Assembly (NCBI GenBank): GCA_017626145.1
Contig: JAGAJK010000086.1
Span: 1 to 57,429, forward strand
Length of the DNA: 57,429 bases
Direction: 5' to 3'
Source: Clostridia bacterium
GTDB taxonomy: Bacteria > Bacillota > Clostridia > RGIG6154
Below the pieces are notes generated by a model. The model was given only the letters and a program-made list of their open reading frames with translations. It had not been told where the DNA came from and made no database searches. How positions within the stretch are numbered: the stretch's first letter is position 1; every line of letters begins with the position of its first letter. Both the position numbers and the translations under genes were made by a program. This document shows positions 27,131 through 34,793 of the stretch, piece after piece.

Positions 27131-27320
27131 TTACAAAATCTCCATTCTGCCGCCACGTGTCGGCACATATATTAATCAATTTTTCTTATCCTCAGACATC
27201 GAATGATAAGAGCTTTTTTGCCCATGTGCGTTTCTTTGCTTTTCAAAGAAAATTTCACACAGGCTGTTTATATCCGCCGGAGGCATAAGGTGAAATGAAA
27301 TTTCACGTTATAGCTCCTGA
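27131..27320. other. Intergenic region between pta and ackA with hairpins
   Basis: The 190 bases hold several self-complementary segments: GTGAAAT..ATTTCAC at 27290-27307, TGCCG..CGGCA around 27147-27165, and CTTATC..GATAAG around 27186-27212, plus a GC-richer patch with CCGCCGGAGGC. I saw no convincing ORF, tRNA or known riboswitch. It may be a structured leader, a processed spacer or a small repeated element. Confidence 0.4.
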
Positions 27321-28319
27321 TTATTTACCCTGTGCCTGAACACAAGTAATTGCAACTACACCTACAATATCATCCGCAGAGCAACCTCTCGAAAGGTCAT
27401 TGATAGGCATTGCGATACCCTGTGTTACAGGACCGTATGCTTCGGCTTTTGCAAGTCTCTGAACTAATTTATAACCGATATTACCTGCATCAAGGTCAGG
27501 GAAAACAAGAACGTTTGCCTTACCTGCAACAGGTGAATCGGGAGCTTTTGAAGAACCAACGGAAGGAACGATTGCAGCATCAAGCTGTAATTCACCGTCA
27601 ACCTTAAGACCGGGATTGTTTTCTTTACAGATTCTTGTAGCTTCAACTACCTTATCAACATCAGCGTGCTTTGCACTTCCCATTGTTGAATGAGAAAGCA
27701 TAGCAACCATAGCTTCTTCCTGAACTAAAAGTTCAAAAGATTCTGCAGAGCAAGCCGCAATTGCTGCAAGCTTTTCAGGATCGGGATTCTGTTCGAGACC
27801 GCTGTCGGCAAAAATAAATGTTCCGTTTGAACCGTATTCACAATTAGGAACTACCATAAGGAAAAATGCTGAAACAAGCTTAACGCCCGGTTTTGTTTTA
27901 ATAATCTGAAGACTTGGTCTTAATGTGTTTGCTGTTGAGTGACATGCACCTGAAACAACACCATCTGCATCTCCTGCTTTAACCATTAAGCAAGCATAAT
28001 ACATATAATCACCTAAAGCTGTCTTCTTCGCTTCTTCATAGGTAAGACCCTTTGACTTTCTTAATTCTACAAATAAATTAAGATATTCTTCTGTTTTTTC
28101 ATATGTATAAGGATTAATGATAGTTGCTTTTGAAATATCAAGACCCTTGCTGTTAGCTTCTACCTCTTCGGGAGTACCGATAATTATGATATTTGCAATA
28201 TCTTCTTTCAAAATTGTTTCTGCAGCTTCAAATGTTCTTCTGTCCATTGATTCGGGAAGAACAACAGTTTTCTTGTCCGCTTTGGCACGGGCTTTAATCT
28301 GCTCTAAAAATGTGCTCAT
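27321..28319 (-). CDS. pta: Phosphate acetyltransferase
   Basis: 332 residues, the single-domain short form. Landmarks are VVLPESMDRRTFEAAE, VSGACHSTANTLRPSLQIIKT and FADSGLEQNPDPEKL, with VLVFPDLDAGNIGYKLVQRLA in the C-terminal half. It interconverts acetyl-CoA and acetyl phosphate. A perfect promoter (TTGAAA-17-TATAAT) precedes it, and ackA follows, so the two probably form one transcript. Confidence 0.97.
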   Translation of the reverse strand: MSTFLEQIKARAKADKKTVVLPESMDRRTFEAAETILKEDIANIIIIGTPEEVEANSKGLDISKATIINPYTYEKTEEYLNLFVELRKSKGLTYEEAKKTALGDYMYYACLMVKAGDADGVVSGACHSTANTLRPSLQIIKTKPGVKLVSAFFLMVVPNCEYGSNGTFIFADSGLEQNPDPEKLAAIAACSAESFELLVQEEAMVAMLSHSTMGSAKHADVDKVVEATRICKENNPGLKVDGELQLDAAIVPSVGSSKAPDSPVAGKANVLVFPDLDAGNIGYKLVQRLAKAEAYGPVTQGIAMPINDLSRGCSADDIVGVVAITCVQAQGK

Positions 28320-28355
28320 TATAAACCAACCTCCAAATTTTATTTACTTCATAAT

Positions 28356-28384
28356 ATTATATAACATTTTTATTTATTTTTCAA
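28356..28384 (-). promoter_or_regulatory. Sigma-A promoter of pta-ackA
   Basis: On the minus strand, -35 TTGAAA (28379-28384) and -10 TATAAT (28356-28361) are exactly 17 bases apart. This is close to the ideal consensus and suggests strong expression. Confidence 0.82.
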
Positions 28385-28404
28385 TAGTATTTTTGGTAAA
28401 AATA

Positions 28405-28413
28405 TGTTATAAT
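28405..28413 (+). promoter_or_regulatory. Extended -10 promoter of tmcAL
   Basis: TGTTATAAT at 28405-28413 is a full extended -10 element 21 bases before the TTG start. No good -35 is seen at 16-18 bases, as is common for extended -10 promoters. Confidence 0.55.
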
Positions 28414-28434
28414 TAATTTTGTGAGGTGATTTTT

Positions 28435-29574
28435 TTGAAAATTGTGGGAATTACAGCCGAATATAATCCTTTTCACAATGGTCACAAATACCATATAAAA
28501 CAATCCAAAAAGGAAACAGATGCTGATATATGTGCTGTTGTAATGAGCGGTAATTTTGTTCAGAGAGGTGCTCCTGCTGTTTACGATAAGTGGGAACGTG
28601 CATCATTTGCTATAAAAAACGGTGCAGATATTGTTTTCGAACTACCTGTTGTTTATTCGCTTTCTACAGCAGAAAAATTTGCAGAAGGTGCGATAAGGCT
28701 TTTAGATGCAATCAATTGCAACTACATTTCATTCGGTTCCGAGTCACCCATTGAAGAAATTAATTCTGTTTACAATTTATATAAAGATAATATTGATAAT
28801 ACAGATTTTTGTTCTGAAACACCTTTTCATATTTCAAGAACCGACATGGACAAATCCTTTGATATTCTCAAAATGCCAAACAACATTCTCGCTTTTGAAT
28901 ATATTAAAGCTTTGGATAAAATCAATTCAAAAGCAATTCCTTTTGCAATAAAACGTACTGACAATGGATACAATTCAAAGGAAATAGCCGCATTCTCTTC
29001 CGCAACTGCAATAAGAAATGCAGTACTTTGCGGTAAATCATATAAAAGTACTGTTCCCGAAAACACAGCAAAATATATGGAAAACAATCCTATAGCCCGC
29101 GAAGACATGTTTATTGATTTAATAAAATATGCAATTCTTACAAACCGTTCTCAGCTTGGTAATATCGCAGAGGTACGTGAAGGAATAGAGAATAAAATAT
29201 ATGAATGTGTTAAGAACGGCAACTTTAACAGCTACGAAGAGCTTGTTAAGGAAATAAAATCAAAAAGATACACATATACCGCAGTATCAAGAATGCTGTT
29301 TCAGATTCTATTGGGAATTACCAAAAATGACGTTTCTGCTTCTCCTTGTTATCTTCGTGTTCTTGCTTTCAATAAAAAAGGGAGAGAATTACTTAAGCAT
29401 CTTAAAACACATTCTGCTCTTCCGGTTATAACGAAGCCTGCAGGATATAAGAATCTTGATGAAAAAGGTATTAATATGATAAGCAAGGATTTCCTTGCAA
29501 CAGATATTTATAACCTGATAACAAATAAAAAAGGAAAGGCCGATTTAACAACCTCTCCTGTAATTATTTCTTAA
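28435..29574 (+). CDS. tmcAL: tRNA(Met) cytidine acetate ligase TmcAL
   Basis: About 379 residues. The N-terminal HIGH-class nucleotidyltransferase motif is GITAEYNPFHNGHKYH, followed by MSGNFVQRGAPAVYDKW and SSATAIRNAV. It uses ATP and acetate to modify the wobble cytidine of elongator tRNA-Met to N4-acetylcytidine. The start is a TTG at 28435, with GAGGTGA six bases upstream; the GTG nine bases earlier lies within the ribosome binding site. It is divergent from pta and overlaps the end of rarA by 11 bases. Confidence 0.94.
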   Translation: MKIVGITAEYNPFHNGHKYHIKQSKKETDADICAVVMSGNFVQRGAPAVYDKWERASFAIKNGADIVFELPVVYSLSTAEKFAEGAIRLLDAINCNYISFGSESPIEEINSVYNLYKDNIDNTDFCSETPFHISRTDMDKSFDILKMPNNILAFEYIKALDKINSKAIPFAIKRTDNGYNSKEIAAFSSATAIRNAVLCGKSYKSTVPENTAKYMENNPIAREDMFIDLIKYAILTNRSQLGNIAEVREGIENKIYECVKNGNFNSYEELVKEIKSKRYTYTAVSRMLFQILLGITKNDVSASPCYLRVLAFNKKGRELLKHLKTHSALPVITKPAGYKNLDEKGINMISKDFLATDIYNLITNKKGKADLTTSPVIIS

Positions 29575-30829
29575 TTTCATCCCAGTATTTTTTAGCAAGC
29601 TGTTCCGTCTTGTTGTCACCGTAATTATAATAAATATGATCAGCTATTTTATCGGGCAGATACTGTTGTTTAACATAAGAATTTTCAAAAGCATGGGGAT
29701 ATTTATACTCAATTCCTCTTCCTAACTTTTCCGCTCCGCCGTAATGCGCATCTTTAAGGTGAGGTGGAATATCTCCTGTATCAATACTGTTAATATCATT
29801 TAAAGCATCATCAATTGCACAAATCGCAGAATTTGATTTTGGTGCTGTTGCAAGAAGAATGGTTGCTTGTGAAAGAGGTATTCTTGCTTCAGGTAAGCCA
29901 AGTTGCAAAGCCGAATCACAGCAGGATTTTACAATCGATGCCGCCATTGGATACGCAAGACCTATATCTTCCGATGCAATTACCAGCAATCTTCTGCAAA
30001 TAATCTTGATATCTCCTGATGCAATCAACCGTGCAAGATAATGAACCGCAGCATCAGGATCACTTCCTCTGACAGACTTTTGAAAAGCAGATAAAACATC
30101 ATAATGATTGTCTCCGTCTTTATCATACTTCAATGCTGATTTTTGTGTAGCCTGAACTGCTAAACCGATATCAACCGTAATTTCTTCTTCCAATGTAACA
30201 GAGGCGGCTATCACTGCGATTTCAAGACTGTTTACCGCTTTCCTGACATCACCATTACACATATTTGAAAAATGCATATAAGCTTCATCGGAAACAACAA
30301 TATTTTTACCATATTCTTCGGTTAGTGTTTTGGAAGCACGTTTTAACGCAATAACAATTTCTTCCGGTTCTACAGGTTTAAATTCGAAAACACTGCAACG
30401 TGAAAGTAAAGCTCCGTATATGTAAAAATAAGGGTTTTCAGTAGTACTTGCAATTAAAGTAATCTGTCCGTTTTCAATTACCTCCAGCAACGACTGTTGC
30501 TGTTTTTTATTAAAATTCTGTATTTCATCCAAATACAGCATAACTCCGTCGTAAGAGGATATTCCATCTAACGTACTTATTATATCCTTAACATCCGAAA
30601 CTGAACAGGTTGTTGCGTTTAATTTATAAAGTTTTTTATTTGACTTTCTTGCAATAATATTTGCAACGGTCGTTTTTCCGGTTCCCGAGGGCCCATAAAA
30701 AATAAGATTTGGTACATATTCAGATTCAACAAGCCGGTTTAATATTTTACCCTCACTAAGTATATGCTTCTGACCCACTACATCACTTAATTCTGCAGGT
30801 CTGATTCTGTCTGCAAGCGGTGCACCCAT
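29564..30829 (-). CDS. rarA: Replication-associated recombination ATPase RarA/MgsA
   Basis: About 421 residues from ATG 30829 (AGAGGTGATG site). AAA+ features are LADRIRPAELSDVVGQKHIL, Walker A FYGPSGTGKTTVANI, Walker B VMLYLDEIQNFNKKQQ and sensor STTENPYF. The C-terminal MgsA-type tetramerisation domain includes GSDPDAAVHYLARLI and YKYPHAFENSYVKQQYLP. It acts at stalled replication forks. The promoter is TTGAAA-17-TATAAT. Confidence 0.95.
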   Translation of the reverse strand: MGAPLADRIRPAELSDVVGQKHILSEGKILNRLVESEYVPNLIFYGPSGTGKTTVANIIARKSNKKLYKLNATTCSVSDVKDIISTLDGISSYDGVMLYLDEIQNFNKKQQQSLLEVIENGQITLIASTTENPYFYIYGALLSRCSVFEFKPVEPEEIVIALKRASKTLTEEYGKNIVVSDEAYMHFSNMCNGDVRKAVNSLEIAVIAASVTLEEEITVDIGLAVQATQKSALKYDKDGDNHYDVLSAFQKSVRGSDPDAAVHYLARLIASGDIKIICRRLLVIASEDIGLAYPMAASIVKSCCDSALQLGLPEARIPLSQATILLATAPKSNSAICAIDDALNDINSIDTGDIPPHLKDAHYGGAEKLGRGIEYKYPHAFENSYVKQQYLPDKIADHIYYNYGDNKTEQLAKKYWDEIKK

Positions 30830-30847
30830 AACATCACCTCTTTGTAG

Positions 30848-30876
30848 ATTATACAATATTCTTTCTGATTTTTCAA
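30848..30876 (-). promoter_or_regulatory. Sigma-A promoter of rarA
   Basis: On the minus strand, -35 TTGAAA (30871-30876) and -10 TATAAT (30848-30853) have 17-base spacing. It is back to back with the nth promoter. Confidence 0.8.
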
Positions 30877-30883
30877 GTAACTG

Positions 30884-30913
30884 TTGAAATTTATGCCACA
30901 TATGTTGTATAAT
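30884..30913 (+). promoter_or_regulatory. Sigma-A promoter of nth
   Basis: -35 TTGAAA (30884-30889) and -10 TATAAT (30908-30913) with 18-base spacing lie 25 bases before the ATG at 30939. Only seven bases separate it from the -35 of the divergent rarA promoter. Confidence 0.78.
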
Positions 30914-30938
30914 AATGTTACACTTTAAGGAGGTACTT

Positions 30939-31574
30939 ATGAAACTACGCGAATTTGCACAAGAAGTTTATGAAATTTTATGTAAGGAATATCCAAATGC
31001 AAAGTGTATGCTGAACTCCAAGAGTCCGCTTGAACTTTTGATAGCTACACAATTATCTGCTCAATGCAGAGATGAAAGAGTTAACAAGGTTACCAGAATA
31101 ATGTTTCCGAAATTCAGAGATGTATACGATTATGCTAATACAGAACCAAGAAAAATAGAAAAAATGATTAAATCATTAGGTTTATATAAAGTAAAAGCTA
31201 AAAATATAGTATCAAGCTGCAAAAGAATAGCAGAAGTATATAACGGTCAGGTACCTGACAATATGGAAGACTTACTTACACTTGACGGTGTTGGACGAAA
31301 AACCGCAAATTTAATTTTAGGTGAAGTTTACGGACAACCTGCGTACGTAGTCGACACACATGTAAAACGTGTGTGTAAACGTATTGGTATCACATACGGT
31401 ACCGCTCCTGATTATATTGAAAAAGAACTCCGCAGAGTATTAAAACCCGAAACAAGTAATCATTTCTGTCATCTGATAGTAAATCACGGCAGAAAATACT
31501 GTAAAGCCATTAATCCTTTGTGTATGACTTGCCCGCTGAATCAAAAATGCCTGATGCATTTTGAAGAGCGCTGA
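30939..31574 (+). CDS. nth: Endonuclease III
   Basis: About 211 residues from ATG 30939 (AAGGAGG site). The helix-hairpin-helix LDGVGRKTANLILGEVYG carries the catalytic Lys, and the catalytic Asp is in VVDTHVKRV. The C-terminal [4Fe-4S] cluster is C-x6-C-x2-C-x5-C in YCKAINPLCMTCPLNQKC. It removes oxidised pyrimidines from DNA. It is convergent with the subtilase gene, with no gap between stop codons and no obvious hairpin. Confidence 0.96.
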   Translation: MKLREFAQEVYEILCKEYPNAKCMLNSKSPLELLIATQLSAQCRDERVNKVTRIMFPKFRDVYDYANTEPRKIEKMIKSLGLYKVKAKNIVSSCKRIAEVYNGQVPDNMEDLLTLDGVGRKTANLILGEVYGQPAYVVDTHVKRVCKRIGITYGTAPDYIEKELRRVLKPETSNHFCHLIVNHGRKYCKAINPLCMTCPLNQKCLMHFEER

Positions 31575-32468
31575 TTATTTCTGAATTCTTCCGAACGAAA
31601 ATATACCGTAGCCATACCTTGAGCTTTTACCATACATTCCCGGATAATCAGCATACATAGCCACTAATGTATTAATCTCATCAGGATTCAGGTATCTGTT
31701 GAAACGCAGCATAGCTTTAGCCTGCAATATTGCAATTGCACCTGTTATAAGAGGGGTTGCCATAGATGTTCCGCTTAACACGGCATAAGAATTATTTTTA
31801 TAACAGGAAAGTATATTCTTACCGGCAGCTGCAACCTGTGCTTTTTCACCAACAGAACTGAAATCGGTTATATCACCTTTATAATCAACGGCAGTTACAG
31901 CAATTACATTTTCATACCGTGCCGGATATGAAATAGTATCCTGATTTCCATGCCCTCCGCTGTTTCCTGCTGCTGCCGAAAGTATGATTCCGTTTTTACT
32001 GCACTCTTCAAGGAGTGCTTTCTCTTTTTCATCAATCTTATTTGAGCTATATGACATATTTATAATATTCACACGGTTTTCAAGCATCCACTCAAGAGAT
32101 TTTATAATAGAAACATCATTACTTACACCTCTTTCATCAAATGCTTTTGCAATATATAAATCACATTTCGGTGCTACACCAACCACTCCTACTCCGTTTT
32201 TTTCAGCAGCTACTACTCCTGCAACATGAGTGCCGTGCCCGTTTAAGTCATTTACATCATCATCGATAAAACTCACAGATTTTTTTATTCTGTTTTTTAA
32301 ATCAACGTGGTTTAAATCTATTCCCGTATCAATTATCCCTACTTTTACTCCCTCTCCCTGTGTTTCCTGCCATTCATATTCAGCACCTATCATTTTAACC
32401 CCGTAATCTATAACCTCACGGGTTCTTATAATTTTAGACAGAACCTCATATTTTTCAATATAATGCAT
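31575..32468 (-). CDS. Subtilisin-like serine protease (S8), no signal peptide
   Basis: About 297 residues from ATG 32468 (GGGAGGCG site). The catalytic triad is visible: Asp in VGIIDTGIDLNH, His in LNGHGTHVAGV, Ser in LSGTSMATPLITG, with the oxyanion Asn in SAAAGNSGGHG. There is no signal peptide, and the N-terminal extension is only about 35 residues, so it is probably an intracellular subtilisin-type protease or one with a minimal propeptide. It is next to, but not coupled with, an AraC regulator of the same strand. Confidence 0.92.
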   Translation of the reverse strand: MHYIEKYEVLSKIIRTREVIDYGVKMIGAEYEWQETQGEGVKVGIIDTGIDLNHVDLKNRIKKSVSFIDDDVNDLNGHGTHVAGVVAAEKNGVGVVGVAPKCDLYIAKAFDERGVSNDVSIIKSLEWMLENRVNIINMSYSSNKIDEKEKALLEECSKNGIILSAAAGNSGGHGNQDTISYPARYENVIAVTAVDYKGDITDFSSVGEKAQVAAAGKNILSCYKNNSYAVLSGTSMATPLITGAIAILQAKAMLRFNRYLNPDEINTLVAMYADYPGMYGKSSRYGYGIFSFGRIQK

Positions 32469-32516
32469 AAAAACGCCTCCCATTCATTATATGAATGAAA
32501 GGCTTATATGAAACTT

Positions 32517-33317
32517 TTATCCTGTTTTATATTTTTTTCTGAATTCAGTAGGCGTCATATTAACATTTTTCCGAAAAGTCTGGGTAAAATTACTGTTATC
32601 CGTAAAACCACATCTTTCCACAATTTCTCCTACTGTGTGATTTGTTTTTGTAAGAAAATACTTTGCCGAAGCAATACGACATGCATTAAGATATTTAAAC
32701 ACTGAAAAGCCTGTTATCATTTTAAACTGATGAGAAAGAGTGGATTTGCTAACATGGTACTCCCTGGCAAGACTGTCGAGGGTATACTGTTTTCTGCACT
32801 CGGTTTCAAACCTTCGCTGTATTTCGAATATCATATTAAATTTGTTATCATCAACATATACGTGTTCTATGTTGCATTTACGGTAAAGCATAATCATAAG
32901 TAAACTTATCAGTGACTGCTGCATTTCCGGTGACATTACATTGTCATTCTCCAGTTCATCAACTATTCTTGAAAATACAAATCTGAAATCATCGGCACAG
33001 TCAGATACATCAAATATATTGCCGCTTCCCGATGGACGATTTAAAAAAAGAGAATAGGCTTTTATTGTATTTACATCCGAAAAAGGACTGATTCTCATAA
33101 CATAGCGTTCATACTCATCGGTTAAAACACTCACAGAGTGATTTTCATACCTGCTGAATATAACAACCTGTCCTGCGTGAGCAATTGTTTTTGCTTGATT
33201 TACACATATTTCAATACTGCCTTTTAATAAAAATATTATTTCGTGACAATCATGATAATGAAAATTTCGATTCATTTCCCCACTTGAATAATATGCCGAA
33301 TGGATTATTGACTGCAT
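32517..33317 (-). CDS. AraC-family regulator divergent from catabolic operon
   Basis: About 266 residues from ATG 33317 (GAGGTGAAACA site). The N-terminal cupin sensor has HYHDCHEIIFLLKGSIEI and the C-terminal AraC DNA-binding domain has YTLDSLAREYHVSKSTLSHQF and TVGEIVERCGFTDNSNFTQTF. It is divergent from the eight-gene operon at 33468, and its own -35 overlaps a direct repeat shared by both promoters, which suggests autoregulation plus activation. The ligand is probably a sugar or product of the pathway. Confidence 0.9.
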   Translation of the reverse strand: MQSIIHSAYYSSGEMNRNFHYHDCHEIIFLLKGSIEICVNQAKTIAHAGQVVIFSRYENHSVSVLTDEYERYVMRISPFSDVNTIKAYSLFLNRPSGSGNIFDVSDCADDFRFVFSRIVDELENDNVMSPEMQQSLISLLMIMLYRKCNIEHVYVDDNKFNMIFEIQRRFETECRKQYTLDSLAREYHVSKSTLSHQFKMITGFSVFKYLNACRIASAKYFLTKTNHTVGEIVERCGFTDNSNFTQTFRKNVNMTPTEFRKKYKTG

Positions 33318-33338
33318 TTGTTTCACCTCTGTTTTTAT

Positions 33339-33367
33339 ATCTTATCACAAATATTCTTACTTTACAA
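33339..33367 (-). promoter_or_regulatory. Promoter of the divergent araC-type gene
   Basis: On the minus strand, -35 TTGTAA (33362-33367) and -10 TAAGAT (33339-33344) have 17-base spacing. The -35 lies inside the first unit of the tandem repeat at 33361-33399, so a regulator bound there would block it. Confidence 0.65.
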
Positions 33368-33399
33368 TCATTTTGCAAGATTTACATATTTTTTTGCAA
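33361..33399. promoter_or_regulatory. Candidate AraC operator: two 20-bp direct repeats
   Basis: Two imperfect copies of TTTACA-n(4 or 5)-TTTTGCAA lie at 33361-33378 and 33381-33399. The TTTTGCAA cores are exactly 21 bases apart, two helical turns, the geometry expected for AraC-family operators. They lie about 70-105 bases before the first operon gene. Confidence 0.55.
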
Positions 33400-33467
33400 T
33401 ATAACTATATTAATATACCAACTTCTGTTGTATTATTATATTGTAATAATGTATTCAGGAGATTGTT

Positions 33468-34781
33468 ATGAACAGAAAAGTATATTTAACTATTGACGAT
33501 TTCAAAAAACAAAATAAGGAATTGGGAACAAATCTTCCATTTTCGGAAAACACAGATGTTCTCAAGAAGAGCTTAAGTATAGGTTCAAAAACTGCCCAAA
33601 ACCGACTTGCGTGTCAGGCTATGGAGGGATGCGACGGAACCTTTGACGGAAAACCCGATGAGCTTACTAAAAGACGTTATGAACGTTTTTCAAAAGGCGG
33701 AGCTTCAGTTATATGGTTTGAAGCAACTGCTGTTATGGAAGAAGGCAGAGCCAATCCAAGACAATTATTTATTAATGAAAATAATATTGATGCTTTTAAA
33801 AAGCAGGTCGAAGATATAAAAGAAACTGCATTGAAGACAAACGGTTTTGAACCAGTTGTTATTATGCAGGCAACTCATTCGGGAAGATACAGTAAACCTC
33901 AAGGTAAGCCCGCTCCGTTAATTGCATACAACAACCCGATTTTTGAAAAGAACTCCCCTGTTTCTCCAGACAGAATTGTAACCGATAAATACCTTGACAA
34001 GGTTAAAGAAGCTTTAATTTCAGGTTCACTTCTTGCACAAAAAGCAGGATTTGACGGTGTTGACATTAAATGCTGTCACCGTTACCTCAACTCTGAACTG
34101 CTTTCTGCATACAACAGAGATGGGCGTTATGGTGGAAGTCTTGAAAATAGAACAAGACTTTTGAGAGAAAGTGTTAAAGGTGCAATTGAGGTTAGTAACA
34201 AAGACTTTTTGGTTTCTTCAAGACTTAACGTATATGACGGCTTTGTTTATCCTTATGGTTTCGGTGTTTCTCCCGATAAAGGAACAGATATGGACTTAAC
34301 AGAAGCTAAATGGCTTATTAACGAGCTTTATAAATACGGTGTACGTGTATTAAATATCACTATGGGTAATCCATATTTTAATCCACATGTCAACAGACCC
34401 TTTGCTCTTGGCGGCTACGTTGCCGATGAGCATCCTTTAGAGGGCGTTAAAAGAGTTTTAGATGGTACTGCTGAAATTAAAGATGCAGTACCTGATATGA
34501 AATTAATTTGCTCTGCTGTATCATATCTTGGAGTTGCAGCCCCCAATGTCGTTGCCTCTTATATAGAGAATAACAAATTTGATATTGCAGGCTTTGGAAG
34601 AACAGTATTTGCATATCCCGATTTTGCAAATGACATTATAAACACCGGTAAAATGAATAAAGACAAATGCTGTATCTGTTGCTCAAAATGCACCGAAATT
34701 ATGCGCTCCGGCTCAACTCCGGGATGTGTTATAAGAGACAAAGAAATTTATGGTGAGCTTTATAAAAAAATATTCAGTTAA
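33468..34781 (+). CDS. Old yellow enzyme with [4Fe-4S] motif (NADH:flavin oxidoreductase)
   Basis: 437 residues. The OYE TIM barrel shows MQATHSGRYSKPQG, AGFDGVDIKCCHRYLNSELLSAYNRDGRYGGSLENR (read in parts) and IAGFGRTVFAYPDFAN. The C-terminal CICCSKC...C motif (C-x2-C-x2-C-x11-C) matches the cluster site of trimethylamine dehydrogenase/2,4-dienoyl-CoA reductase-type members. The second FAD/NAD domain of those enzymes is absent, so electrons must come from a partner. The likely chemistry is reduction of an activated C=C bond. It is the first gene of the operon. ATG 33468 has a CAGGAG site. Confidence 0.88.
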   Translation: MNRKVYLTIDDFKKQNKELGTNLPFSENTDVLKKSLSIGSKTAQNRLACQAMEGCDGTFDGKPDELTKRRYERFSKGGASVIWFEATAVMEEGRANPRQLFINENNIDAFKKQVEDIKETALKTNGFEPVVIMQATHSGRYSKPQGKPAPLIAYNNPIFEKNSPVSPDRIVTDKYLDKVKEALISGSLLAQKAGFDGVDIKCCHRYLNSELLSAYNRDGRYGGSLENRTRLLRESVKGAIEVSNKDFLVSSRLNVYDGFVYPYGFGVSPDKGTDMDLTEAKWLINELYKYGVRVLNITMGNPYFNPHVNRPFALGGYVADEHPLEGVKRVLDGTAEIKDAVPDMKLICSAVSYLGVAAPNVVASYIENNKFDIAGFGRTVFAYPDFANDIINTGKMNKDKCCICCSKCTEIMRSGSTPGCVIRDKEIYGELYKKIFS

Positions 34782-34793
34782 GGAGCATTTACT

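Noticed and set aside
27131-27320. Spacer as a known riboswitch or tRNA
   Set aside because: No cloverleaf or recognised riboswitch core was found, so it is listed only as an unexplained structured region.
33468-34781. Old yellow enzyme gene as a 2,4-dienoyl-CoA reductase for fatty acids
   Set aside because: The FAD/NAD-binding C-terminal half of FadH is absent and no beta-oxidation genes are nearby.
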